From NCBI GenBank assembly GCA_034433305.1, contig DAOUAM010000042.1:1-32699 (forward strand): a stretch of DNA of 32,699 nucleotides. Reading direction: 5' to 3'. A program made the position numbers and the translations under genes. The stretch's first letter is position 1; the number at the start of each line of letters is the position of its first letter. Positions 8,854 to 16,805 of the stretch are shown one piece after another. Source of the stretch: DAOUAM01 sp034433305 (GTDB lineage: Bacteria > Chloroflexota > Dehalococcoidia > Lucifugimonadales > DAOUAM01). The notes beneath the pieces are model-generated. The model was given only the letters and a program-made list of their open reading frames with translations. It ran no database searches and had not been told where the DNA came from.

Positions 8854-9257
8854 GTTCTTTCACCTCGCGCTTCAGGTTGGGACTCCCAGGCCCAGCAACA
8901 GCAGGGAGGGCCTGAGGAGAAAGCAGCAGGCCCTATTGTATAGCCCGGATATGTAATAGCGCCACGTGGACAACAGAGTGGCAGCGCCCCGAAGCCCTCC
9001 GGCCGTGCCTGGACGATTGCACAGGACGACCTAATGTTAGTTCATCGCAATTCATGAAAGTACACCAAAGTCTCATTCTTTATCATATTATTTTCACTAA
9101 ATAATGCATGTTCCTGGTTTATATTGACAGTCTACTCCTCCAGAGAGGGCCATCTGAAGAAGGCCCATGACGGGTGCCATCATAAGGAGGTCAGCCGTGT
9201 AAAAGCCACCAGCCGTGACCTGCCCTGGACCAATCTCTAGTACAAGGAGGGAGCAAG
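8854..9257. other. Divergent intergenic region, A/T-rich core
   Basis: About 400 bases separate a minus-strand SDR and the plus-strand secreted genes. 9035-9125 is strikingly A/T-rich for this window and probably carries the promoters for both directions. A short dyad GGGCC/GGCCC lies near 9147-9166, and AGGTCA/TGACCT ends flank a further weak dyad near 9188-9222. I found no convincing open reading frame or known riboswitch consensus. Confidence 0.5.
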
Positions 9258-9853
9258 ATGAAAAAGCTATTAAGCTGATGGTGGTGCTGCTGGCCCTGGG
9301 AGCGATCGTCGGCGGTGTCACCGGGGAGATGACGGCGTCGGCTGACAGTGGCGCTGCCACCTTGAGCTATATCATTGTCCCGGCAGGTGCCATACCGGGC
9401 CTACCTCCCAATATCGCCATGGCAGCCAATGGTGACACCGTTGAAGTCAGCGGCGAAGGCACCATCACGCTGCACCCCAAGTCGGCCACGGGCGGAGGCA
9501 GCCTGGTCCACCGCGCCCCCGACGGGACTATCATCGGCACCGGCACTTGGGAGGCCGCAGAACTCCTTAGCTACAAGTCCTTTGGCCCTGCCACCCCGGA
9601 GCAGATCGCCGAGATAGCCGAGAGTTTAGGAATTGTCTTGCCGGAAGGCGCTGAAGGAGGCCGCGCCCTTATCGCAGTCCGGCTGGTCCCCGATGACCCT
9701 GCCCTGGGAGAGTTTGAAGGGACTCTCACAGTCGTCTGTCTCCTGGGCGACAAGATACCTGGTGGCGCCAAGGAGGGCGTGAGGCTCAACGTCCACGACG
9801 TGCTGAACTTCAACAAGATCGTTTCTGGAGGGACCCTGTTCGTCAGGGAATAG
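9258..9853 (+). CDS. Secreted beta-rich protein with frameshift in the signal peptide
   Basis: A strong ribosome-binding site (AAGGAGGG, 9244-9251) precedes ATG 9258, which opens MKKLLS and then hits TGA at 9276-9278. The rest of the protein lies in another frame, open from 9215 and with its own ATG at 9278. If the run AAAAA at 9261-9265 had one more A, translation from 9258 would read MKKAIKLMVVLLALGAIVGG. That is a textbook Sec signal peptide with probable cleavage after TASA. The gene is therefore either frameshifted (real, slippage-dependent or a sequencing error) or starts at 9278 by stop-start overlap (TGATG) without the basic N-region. The mature part, about 165 residues, is Gly/Thr-rich and mostly beta by pattern, with no family I recognise. 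A second small secreted protein follows on the same strand. Confidence 0.65.
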
Positions 9854-9906
9854 CGGCTGCTGCCGCCAGTCTGGCCTGCCCATGACAGGAAGGGAGTAGA
9901 TTCCGT

Positions 9907-9953
9907 CAGGGTACTCACCGCCAGCCCGTTTGGAGCTGGCGGTGAGTACCCTG
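9907..9953 (+). terminator. Perfect 19-bp hairpin between two secreted-protein genes
   Basis: The left arm 9907-9925 (CAGGGTACTCACCGCCAGC) and right arm 9935-9953 are exact inverted repeats with a 9-base loop. No T-run follows, so it is not a standard intrinsic terminator. It may terminate, attenuate, stabilise the upstream mRNA or bind a protein. It sits 53 bases after the first gene and 48 bases before the second. Confidence 0.6.
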
Positions 9954-10001
9954 GCTCCGGGCAACCTGCTACAGCTTGGGTGACCTGAAGGAGCCAGGAA
10001 A

Positions 10002-10526
10002 ATGAAGCAGATGAAGTTGGTAGTCATCATCGCCGCCGTTGCAGCGGTGGCTTTGCTGCCAGGGCTTGCCACTGCTCAGGGAGGTACCCGGGTCACGGGC
10101 GGCGGCACGGGTACTTTCGGCGCCGACCTGGACGGCGACGGTGACGTTGACGGCTCGCAGTTCAGCATAGGGGCCAGAGTCCTAGCCAACGGGTCTGCGC
10201 AGGGACACTTCCTGTGCCTCATGGCTGGCCGTTCCGATTTCCTGGGCCTGAGGCTGATGGCCGTAGAGGGGAAGGTAACAGGCGGCTCCATCAATGGCAC
10301 CAGCGCCACCCTGACCGGGACCGCCACCGTCAACCTGGGCAACGGCAAGATTTTCAGGGACGTCCCGTTCGAGGTGACGGTCACCGAGGGTGGCCCCGAA
10401 GTGGGCACCCTCAAGCTAACAGTCATCGGCGCCTTTGATGGCGTGCCCGGCGATACAGCGCCTGGCAACGGCAACTACGACCTGCCAGTGGAGACCGTAG
10501 CCAGCGGACAGATCGCAGTCCATTGA
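10002..10526 (+). CDS. Small secreted protein with calcium-loop-like DxDGDGDVDG motif
   Basis: This is a 174-residue protein with a clear Sec signal peptide, MKQMKLVVIIAAVAAVALLPGLATAQ, cleaved after ATA or TAQ. GGAGCCAGGAAA precedes the ATG. The mature protein begins with a Gly-rich strand (RVTGGGTGTF), then DLDGDGDVDGSQF, which resembles the Ca2+-binding loops of EF-hand, dockerin or thrombospondin repeats. It continues as alternating strands (FSIGARVLANGSAQGHF, LTGTATVNLGNGKIF, TLKLTVIGAF). The VTGGG opening followed by beta-strands is seen in several uncharacterised secreted bacterial proteins. A structural or surface role is likely, and the function is unknown. It appears to be a partner of the secreted protein at 9258, which has a similar size and signal type. 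Confidence 0.8.
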   Translation: MKQMKLVVIIAAVAAVALLPGLATAQGGTRVTGGGTGTFGADLDGDGDVDGSQFSIGARVLANGSAQGHFLCLMAGRSDFLGLRLMAVEGKVTGGSINGTSATLTGTATVNLGNGKIFRDVPFEVTVTEGGPEVGTLKLTVIGAFDGVPGDTAPGNGNYDLPVETVASGQIAVH

Positions 10527-10855
10527 GGTGGTCGAGGGCCATAAGGGCCTATCCGACAACCCCGTTCGCATGCGTGATGTACCGATGCACTATGGAGGGA
10601 CGGCGACGCATGGCCTGCCAGCCCCCTACCAGCCCCCTTCCTGACCTTCCCCCAGAGGGGGCAGGGACATCCTCTCCCCCTTGGGGGAGAGCCAGAGAAG
10701 GGGCTAAAAGCCACCATAACTCCAGACGTGGTGCCCGGTGCATCACGTGTGTTGGCGGTGCGCCTGCCGGACCAGGAGTGGTTGGATAGGCCCTGAATGG
10801 GAGTGAAAGGTGAGAAAGCTGGCCTTTGCTTCAATGCCAGCAGCCCTGTCCTGGC
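10527..10855. other. Convergent intergenic region carrying a repeat copy
   Basis: These 329 bases lie between the 3' end of the secreted-protein gene and the 3' end of the minus-strand hydrolase gene. The palindromic repeat copy B occupies its middle and may act as a two-way terminator. I see no gene in it. The short frames here are repeats read in several phases. Confidence 0.6.
10631..10705. repeat. Palindromic C/G-rich intergenic repeat, copy B
   Basis: The arms AGCCCCCTTCCTGACC and GCCAGAGAAGGGGCT are near-complementary, with CCCCC/GGGGG mini-hairpins inside. It is in the opposite orientation to copies A, C and D and the same orientation as copy E. Confidence 0.85.
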
Positions 10856-11716
10856 TCAGAGTTCCAGGGCCATCAGCTCTTCCGAGAAGAGCACCTGGCC
10901 GTCGTAGAGCTTCCTGACGTCGCCGATGCCCTTCTCCATGGGGCCGTGCCTGGAAAGGTTGGGGCCGATGTGCACCAGCACCAGCTTCTTGACCCCCGCC
11001 TCCTGGGCCATGCGGGCCGCCGCCGTGGTGCCGCACTGCGCCCGTGCCTCGCCGTTCCTGTCCATGACCTCCTGGTCGTCCCAGCACATGCACAGCATCA
11101 TATCGGCGTTGCGGGCCAGGTCCACCACGGACCGGCAGGGCTGGGTGTCGCCGGTGAAGACGATGCTGCCAGAGGGCGTGTCCAGCCTGTAGGCCAGGGA
11201 GTCCAGCCACGGCTGCACGTGCTCGGCGACGGCGGCGGTCACCTGCCAGTCCTTGCCCGAGTAGACCCTGCCGGGGCCGACGTCCCTGGCGAGGACATCG
11301 GGAGGCCTGCGGGGCAGCTTGCCGCCACGGTTCACGTACACCTGCTGGCTTACCGGGTGGTTAACCCGCGCCTTCCAGTCGTGGGCGAAGGCGCCGTTCT
11401 CGCCCAGGATGCGCTCGGTGATGGTCTCGGTCAGCGTGGGGCCATAGACCTGGAGCCGGTTCTCCTTGCCGATGCTCTGGTCCCAGCGGCACAGCAGGAA
11501 GCAGGGGTAGTCCACATCATGGTCAAAGTGGTGGTGGGTGAAGAAGAGGTAGTCAATCCTGGTGGGCCACAGGCCGGCCTTCACCAGCTTGTGCGTGGCG
11601 GCCGGGCCGCAGTCCACCATGATGAACTCGCCGCCGGTCTCGACGACGAAAGAGGAGCCGAAGCGGTAGGGCGTCGGCGTGGGCGTGCCGGCGCCCAGCA
11701 CATAGATGCGTGCCAT
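10856..11716 (-). CDS. Metallo-beta-lactamase-fold hydrolase, RNase Z/arylsulfatase-like
   Basis: This is a 286-residue protein starting MARIYVLGAGTPTPTP, the usual opening of the RNase Z/AtsA-like branch of the metallo-beta-lactamase fold. The binuclear zinc motif HxHxDH is THHHFDH (H61, H63, D65, H66). Further ligands are H166 (AEHVQPW), D190 (FTGDTQPC) and H249 (VHIGP). All expected metal ligands are present, so the enzyme should be active. The strand text SLAYRLDTPSGSIVFTGDT matches the family's 'scRid.g.s..ysGDt' element. It lacks the long exosite expected for true tRNase Z, so a small-molecule esterase, lactonase or phosphodiesterase is more likely. GGAGG lies about 13 bases before the ATG at 11716. 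Its 3' end faces the secreted-protein genes. Confidence 0.88.
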   Translation of the reverse strand: MARIYVLGAGTPTPTPYRFGSSFVVETGGEFIMVDCGPAATHKLVKAGLWPTRIDYLFFTHHHFDHDVDYPCFLLCRWDQSIGKENRLQVYGPTLTETITERILGENGAFAHDWKARVNHPVSQQVYVNRGGKLPRRPPDVLARDVGPGRVYSGKDWQVTAAVAEHVQPWLDSLAYRLDTPSGSIVFTGDTQPCRSVVDLARNADMMLCMCWDDQEVMDRNGEARAQCGTTAAARMAQEAGVKKLVLVHIGPNLSRHGPMEKGIGDVRKLYDGQVLFSEELMALEL

Positions 11717-11776
11717 CTGCTACACAGGACCTCCCCAGATGATGGCAAAGTGTAGCAGGTCTCAGCACGGCAGCGC

Positions 11777-11860
11777 CAGACGCCAGCCCCCTCTCTGGCT
11801 CTCCCCCAGAGGGGGCGAGAACAGCCCCTGCCCCCTGTGGGGGAAGGTCAGGAGGGGGGC
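11777..11860. repeat. Palindromic C/G-rich intergenic repeat, copy C (tandem with D)
   Basis: This is the first unit of a direct tandem pair with an 84-base period. It runs CCAGACGCCAGCCCCCTCTC to GGTCAGGAGGGGGG, with internal CCCCC-AGA-GGGGG and CCCCCTGTGGGGG hairpins. Confidence 0.85.
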
Positions 11861-11942
11861 CAGACGCCAGCCCCCTCTCTGGCTCTCCCCCAAAGGGGGC
11901 GAGAACAGTCCCTGCCTCCTGTGGGGGAAGGTCAGGAGGGGG
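11861..11942. repeat. Palindromic C/G-rich intergenic repeat, copy D
   Basis: This is the second unit of the tandem pair. It differs from copy C at only a few positions (for example CCCAAAGGGGG in place of CCCAGAGGGGG), which implies recent duplication. It ends just before the stop codon of the DUF5671-like gene at 11954. Confidence 0.85.
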
Positions 11943-11953
11943 ACAAGGCAGGG

Positions 11954-13765
11954 TCAGTTGTAAGACAGCACGCGCACGCCGGCCGTGTCCGGCACCACCA
12001 GGACGCGGGAGCCGGAGGCCGCGTTGATGCGCTGGGCCAGGTCCTGGAGGCCCTCCGCCGCAAGCTGCGGCGCCGCTGCGCCGGGGTCCGCCCAGCGCAG
12101 GACGATGACCCGGTACCCCAGGGCAGCCTCCAGGTCGCGCACCAGCGCCTCGCTGCCCTCGCTCACCAGCACCGAGACTTCCTTCCTGCGGGCGGGCCGC
12201 TCGGGCACCGGCTGCACGCCCTCGGCCCGCCGGTCCTCACGGTACACACCCCAGTAGTAGGGCAGGAACACGCCCACCGCAGCGGCTATCCCGATGGCCG
12301 TCTTGGTAGTCCGCAGCGTCTCCAGGCCCAGCTCGGCCTCCAGCCAGTCCCGCAAGAACACAAACAGGACAAAGCTCACGCTGCCCAGCAGCGCCAGCAC
12401 GCCCACGCCCAGCGCCACGAAGATGAACACCCGGCGGGCCGTCGCCAGGCGCTCCTCCACGGTGCCAGCGCGCACCTGACGCTGGACCACACGCCACCAG
12501 TAGTAGCCCCATATCGGGCCGCCAAGGACGGCCAGGGTTATAACGGCGGCTAGCTGGTTGCGCCAGATGCCCGGCCCGGATACCACCGTCCTGCCGCTCT
12601 CGGCGATGATGGACAGCGACAGGTCCACCAGCGTCACCACAGCCACCGCCAGCGCCCCCAGGCCCAGGGCGGAGAGTATGTAGGCGTAGGAGCGCCTCGC
12701 GCCCATGGCTTCCTCAGCGGACACCTGCGCCTCCTGGCGCACCACTACCCAGTGGTAGACTCCAAGGACGGCACCGATGAGCAGCGCCGCCAGCGAGCCT
12801 GGGAGGAACCTGAAGTGCTCCGCAGCGGTGTCGTCGCCGGGCACGCCCATCAGCCATACCAGCGTCCCGAACAGAATGACGCCCAGCGACACCAGGAAGG
12901 TCACGACGCCACCCAGGACGGCAAAGATGTAAAGGTACACCTGCCTGAAGACCGAGCCGTAGTCGCGCCGGGCGAAGTACAGCCAGTGCGCGCCCCAACC
13001 CACGCCGCCGACCACCACCCAGGACAGCCCTTCCCGCAGGGACCGCTGCCACAGTCCAGGCTCGCCCCTGAGCAGCAGCGGCACCGAGAACAGCACATCG
13101 TATGCCTCCTGGAACACCACATCCAGGATGCGCCCGGCGCCGATGGCAACCACTACCAGGGCCACCAGCGACACCAGGTACAGGTACAGCCTCCGCACAC
13201 CCAGCGTATCCCTGGTGGGCTGGCCTTCGGCAGCCTCCACCGACCAGTGGAAGCCCCATACCACGGCCCAGGTCACCAGCGCGGCCCAGTCGTAGCCCTC
13301 GAACCTGTCCACCCGGAAGGCCCACTGGACCAGGTCTATGGCAGCCGGGAAGGAGAAGGCCACGGCGACGCCCAGGACCAGGTAGTTGTAGAACTTGCGA
13401 ATGACCGAGCGCCGCTCGGCGGGCAACTCCCTGACGTGGCCCTGGACTATGCGCCAGTGCAGCGCCCACAGGGGCAGCCCGACGATGAGCAGCGACGCGC
13501 CTATGGCCAGCCGCGTCTTGGACGGCGATATGACCACGCCGCCAAAGAGGTCGTCCAGCACGTACTGGCCGATCTGCACCACGCCATTGGCGGCCATCAT
13601 GAGGGCGACGAAGGACACAACGTAGAAGTAAAGCCTCCTGACCACGCCTATCCCCAGGTCTGGCTCACCGCCGCCCTCCTGGCGTCGCCACACCACCACG
13701 GCATAGGCCACTACCACCACAACTACCAGCACAACCAGAAACGGCACGAACTGTAATATAGCCAT
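11954..13765 (-). CDS. Multi-pass membrane protein with six DUF5671-like modules
   Basis: This is a 603-residue inner-membrane protein. After an N-terminal hydrophobic segment (residues 6-26) it contains six modules of about 70-80 residues. Each opens with Arg-Arg and a Tyr-rich helix (VRRLYFYVV, IRKFYNYLV, VRRLYLYLV, FRQVYLYIF, ARRSYAYIL, ARRVFIFVA). Each closes with an aromatic W/Y-H/Y-W helix end (LPLWALHW, VVWGFHW, GWGAHW, VLGVYHW, IWGYYWW, FLPYYWG). They span about residues 40-108, 118-180, 188-268, 273-343, 355-425 and 438-510. This matches the DUF5671 pattern as I remember it. A soluble C-terminal domain of about 90 residues follows (VSVLVSEGSEALVRDLEAAL to the end). The function is unknown; a sensor or channel-like role is conceivable. 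AAAGGA precedes the ATG. It follows the NTF2-like gene by 13 bases, so the two form an operon. Confidence 0.82.
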   Translation of the reverse strand: MAILQFVPFLVVLVVVVVVAYAVVVWRRQEGGGEPDLGIGVVRRLYFYVVSFVALMMAANGVVQIGQYVLDDLFGGVVISPSKTRLAIGASLLIVGLPLWALHWRIVQGHVRELPAERRSVIRKFYNYLVLGVAVAFSFPAAIDLVQWAFRVDRFEGYDWAALVTWAVVWGFHWSVEAAEGQPTRDTLGVRRLYLYLVSLVALVVVAIGAGRILDVVFQEAYDVLFSVPLLLRGEPGLWQRSLREGLSWVVVGGVGWGAHWLYFARRDYGSVFRQVYLYIFAVLGGVVTFLVSLGVILFGTLVWLMGVPGDDTAAEHFRFLPGSLAALLIGAVLGVYHWVVVRQEAQVSAEEAMGARRSYAYILSALGLGALAVAVVTLVDLSLSIIAESGRTVVSGPGIWRNQLAAVITLAVLGGPIWGYYWWRVVQRQVRAGTVEERLATARRVFIFVALGVGVLALLGSVSFVLFVFLRDWLEAELGLETLRTTKTAIGIAAAVGVFLPYYWGVYREDRRAEGVQPVPERPARRKEVSVLVSEGSEALVRDLEAALGYRVIVLRWADPGAAAPQLAAEGLQDLAQRINAASGSRVLVVPDTAGVRVLSYN

Positions 13766-13778
13766 GGCCCTTTCCTTT

Positions 13779-14369
13779 CTACGGCGTAGGCGTAGGGGTC
13801 GGCGTCCGCTCCGTGCTGCCCTGCTCCTGGCTGGCGCCGGCCGATGGCGACGGCGTCGGGCTGGGAGTGGGCGTGGGGGTGGGCGTCACGGTGGGCTGCG
13901 GCGGGACAGGCTCGAACTTGCGGCACGCGTAGGTAGGCCAGGGGTACTCGGTGAAGCGCCACTGACCATCTTCCTGCTTCAGCGTGAACACCTGCTCGTA
14001 GGACGACTCGGACGTGTCGAAAGGCCCGCCCCCTCCATAGAACTGCGTTATCCTCACCGTCACAAAGGTCACATCCCCCACCACCCTCGTGTCCACCAGG
14101 GATATGCGCGTGTCGCCCAGCCTGTCGTTGCCAGGTATGTCGCTGCCCACGAACTGCTCCAGGGTACAGTCCCTCTTGAGCTCGCTGGACAGCCAGCCAT
14201 AGGCCGCCTCGTAGTCGTCGGCCTCCACCGCCTTCAGGTACCGCTGCACGGCACCCGCTGGAGTCCCCTCGGGCAACACCTCCTCATCACTGGTCATAGC
14301 GATAACAATTCCGGCAATCAGCAAGACTACCAGGAGGACAGCGCCTCCCGCCAACCATGCTCTGGCCAT
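13779..14369 (-). CDS. Membrane-anchored NTF2/DUF4878-like protein with Pro-Thr tail
   Basis: This is a 196-residue protein. Residues 3-25 form a single N-terminal hydrophobic segment (LAGGAVLLVVLLIAGIVIAM) with no lipobox Cys. A domain of about 110 residues follows whose start (AVQRYLKAVEADDYEAAYGWLSSELK) and strands (TFVTVRITQFYGG, YEQVFTLKQEDGQWRFTEYPW) fit an NTF2-like/DUF4878 fold. The tail is low-complexity Thr-Pro-Ser (TPTPTPTPSPTPSPS and a terminal TPTPTPTP). Anchored on the outside of the membrane, it probably works with the DUF5671-like protein encoded 13 bases downstream. GGAAGGTGGAG lies just before the ATG. No enzymatic motif is visible. The pocket, if present, would bind a small ligand or a partner protein. 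Confidence 0.78.
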   Translation of the reverse strand: MARAWLAGGAVLLVVLLIAGIVIAMTSDEEVLPEGTPAGAVQRYLKAVEADDYEAAYGWLSSELKRDCTLEQFVGSDIPGNDRLGDTRISLVDTRVVGDVTFVTVRITQFYGGGGPFDTSESSYEQVFTLKQEDGQWRFTEYPWPTYACRKFEPVPPQPTVTPTPTPTPSPTPSPSAGASQEQGSTERTPTPTPTP

Positions 14370-15058
14370 TGCTCCACCTTCCTGTCACCATAAAGACCTG
14401 CGATGCCGTGCATAACGGCGCACACCAGCCAGGCCGTTACGCTGTTCGCCAGCACCCCAGCCCAAGCATCCCATACACCATATGAGGAAAACGTGAGAAG
14501 AACACTCCCATGCATGAAGCCTCCGTGAGAATGCTGAAGGCGCTGGGTCAGCCTTGCTCCAGGCCTCGCCCGGCCTCCAGCACGCCCTGTAACTCCGATA
14601 GTACACTCCGCCGCGCTAAAGTTATACATCTCCAGCCCCAAGGACATGGCCGGGTTGCTGCGGCAGACCCGGAGGAGGTCATCCGCGAGCACTGGGGCCG
14701 CGCAGGAGGTCCACCGCAGCTACAGCCCCATTGTACCCGGCGCGTTATCATGGCCGGCGGTGCAAAGGTACCACGCTGGACTGGTCTGTATGTACTATTC
14801 CTCGCCACGGACAGGGAAAGGTACAGGGACTGTTAACAAAGGATAGGCCTTTTACATGTCCCCTCGGGGGTTAACATCACGTTGTCATTCAAGTATAAGT
14901 ACAAAGGCTATAGGAATACGCATCCTGGTTTATTCTACTTTCTGTGGTAATGGACTACATAAGGCGATGTGGTTATATAAGTCGCTTTTCGATACAACAG
15001 GAGCGGTCCTATCGGAGTGCTATGTAGCTATAACTGACGGTGCCTGAGGAGGTGCCCC
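14370..15058. other. Long intergenic region, no supported gene
   Basis: These 689 bases separate the divergent NTF2-like gene and the substrate-binding protein gene. The half next to the ABC cluster (about 14840-15035) is A/T-rich and probably holds its promoter. Several TATA-like boxes occur (TATATAA near 14974, TATAAC near 15029), but none has a convincing -35. The minus-strand frame at 14327-14692 overlaps the NTF2-like start and lacks protein-like composition, so I do not call it. Confidence 0.5.
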
Positions 15059-16726
15059 GTGGGATGGCGAAGATGGCTGCTATCAGCCCTGGGGATGGCT
15101 ACAGCCCTGACACTGGCATGCGGTGCCGCCGAAGAAGGACAGACCCCCGCTCCCGCGCCGACGTCGCCGCCCGCTGCCGCCGTCGCCACGGCAACACCGC
15201 TCCCCATATCCCCTGCCCCCGTCTCGCAGGCCACGCCTTCAACAGGTCCCAGACGCGGCGGCACTCTGAAGGTAACTGCACAGGCCAGCATCAAGTCCCT
15301 TGACTGTGACTTCACCACTGCCTACGTATGTGGCGCGGTGCATCTCCATTACCAGGAGGGCCTGCTCGCCCTGGATGATAACTTCAACCCCCAGCTTGTG
15401 AGTACCTGGGAGGTCTCCCAGGATGGCAAGAGCTACACCTTCACCCTGCGCGAAGGCCCAACCTTCCACACGGGCAGGCCAATTACTTCCGATGATGTCA
15501 TCGCGTCGCTTCAGCGCTGGATGAAGAGGAAGCCGGCTGGCAAGGCCATGAGCGGCGTTCTGGCCGAGCCCGGACTGGTCAGGGTAAACGATCGCACCTT
15601 CCAGATCAACCTGAAACAGCCCTACGCTCCTCTCCTGACCCACCTTGGCCTGCTGCGGGACCGCGCCATCATGTGGCCCAAGGAAGTGGCGGCCCTGGAC
15701 CCGTCCCAGGACGCGGGCGTGAGTAACTACATAGGCACCGGCCCTTACAAACTGGCCACGTGGGAGGTAGGCAACCGGGTGATCCTGGAACGCTACCAGG
15801 GCTACGTGCCCCGTACAGACCCTCCCAGCAACTTCGCAGGCGCGCAGAACGCTTATCTGGACCAGATCATCTGGCTGGAGATCCCCAACGAGGAGACCAA
15901 GATCGCCGGGCTGAAGACCGGTGAGTGGGACATGGTGGACGGCGCGAGCCTTGACTTTTACCCCGACCTGAGCGCCAGTCCCGACATTGGCATTGCCCTG
16001 GACAAGCCCGGCAAGAAGTCTGCCATAGTCTTCAACGTGACCAAGCCACCCACGGACAACATGAAGCTGCGCCAGGCCATTCAGGCGGCCATTGACCCTG
16101 AGGCCTTTATGCGCGCCCTGGGGCCACAAGACCTGTGGACACTGTGCGCCACCTTCTTCCACTGCGGCACGCCCCTGGAGTCCCATGCCGGCGACCAGCA
16201 CTACAACCAGAAAGACCCGGAAAAGGCCAGGCGGCTCCTCCAGGAGGCTGGCTACAAGGGCGAGCCGCTCCTGTACATGAATCCCACCGATTACGGGACC
16301 ATCACCCCTCTGGGGCCGGTGTTCAAGAGCCAGATGGAGGCCATAGGGGTGAAGATTGACATGCCAGGCATGGACTGGGCTACGCTCATCTCCCATCTTC
16401 AGGACCGTAGCTACTGGAACCTGCACAGCACCTGGCACGGGTTCTACGGAGTACACGACCCCATCACCGACGGCTGGGTCCAGGGCGTGTCGGAGAACGG
16501 CTACAAGAACCCGCGCATGCTGGAGTTGGCCCAGCAATACGCCACCTCCCTGGACCCGGCGGAGCGCACGCGCATCGTGGACGAGATCGAGCGTATCGCC
16601 TGGGAAGAGGTCCCGTACCTGGGCATCGGCCAGTTCTTCCTCACCACTCCCTACCGCAAGTGGGTGAAGAACTTCACGGTCATCAAGGCCATGCCCAATT
16701 ACAACAACGTGTGGCTGGAAAGATAG
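15059..16726 (+). CDS. ABC transporter substrate-binding lipoprotein, family 5 (peptide/nickel type)
   Basis: This is a 555-residue lipoprotein. GTG 15059 follows GAGGAGGTGCCCC, a strong ribosome-binding site. The signal peptide MGWRRWLLSALGMATALTLA ends in a lipobox with Cys21. A Pro/Ala/Thr linker (residues about 27-65) precedes the SBP_bac_5 domain. Family marks are RRGGTLKV at the domain start, LHYQEGLLALDDNFNPQLVSTWEVSQDGKSYTFTLREGPTFHTG, the TSDDVIASLQRW segment, and IGTGPYKLATWEVGN. Members bind oligopeptides, nickel chelates or other solutes and deliver them to DppB/C-type permeases, which are the next two genes. It shares only family-level similarity with the second binding protein at 26070, so the cargo probably differs. 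An Ala/Pro/Thr linker of this kind is usual in Chloroflexota and Gram-positive-like lipoproteins. Confidence 0.92.
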   Translation: MGWRRWLLSALGMATALTLACGAAEEGQTPAPAPTSPPAAAVATATPLPISPAPVSQATPSTGPRRGGTLKVTAQASIKSLDCDFTTAYVCGAVHLHYQEGLLALDDNFNPQLVSTWEVSQDGKSYTFTLREGPTFHTGRPITSDDVIASLQRWMKRKPAGKAMSGVLAEPGLVRVNDRTFQINLKQPYAPLLTHLGLLRDRAIMWPKEVAALDPSQDAGVSNYIGTGPYKLATWEVGNRVILERYQGYVPRTDPPSNFAGAQNAYLDQIIWLEIPNEETKIAGLKTGEWDMVDGASLDFYPDLSASPDIGIALDKPGKKSAIVFNVTKPPTDNMKLRQAIQAAIDPEAFMRALGPQDLWTLCATFFHCGTPLESHAGDQHYNQKDPEKARRLLQEAGYKGEPLLYMNPTDYGTITPLGPVFKSQMEAIGVKIDMPGMDWATLISHLQDRSYWNLHSTWHGFYGVHDPITDGWVQGVSENGYKNPRMLELAQQYATSLDPAERTRIVDEIERIAWEEVPYLGIGQFFLTTPYRKWVKNFTVIKAMPNYNNVWLER

Positions 16727-16805
16727 CGTTGCCCTGGGGCCGCTCCTCCCCCGCTGTCCAGCCCACAGGGGAAGCGCCCGTTCTGCCGACCGGCAAGGCC
16801 GAGCC

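Noticed and set aside
11706..12553. Plus-strand frames with repeated PPLWLSPRGGENSPCPLWGK-like text
   Set aside because: These are translations of the tandem palindromic repeats, not genes.
12752..13756. 334-codon plus-strand frame opposite the DUF5671-like gene
   Set aside because: It is His/Gln/Pro-rich antisense text with no domain; the minus strand shows regular membrane modules.
14327..14692. Minus-strand frame of 121 codons beside the NTF2-like gene
   Set aside because: It overlaps the start of a better gene in another frame, has no ribosome-binding site and no protein-like pattern.
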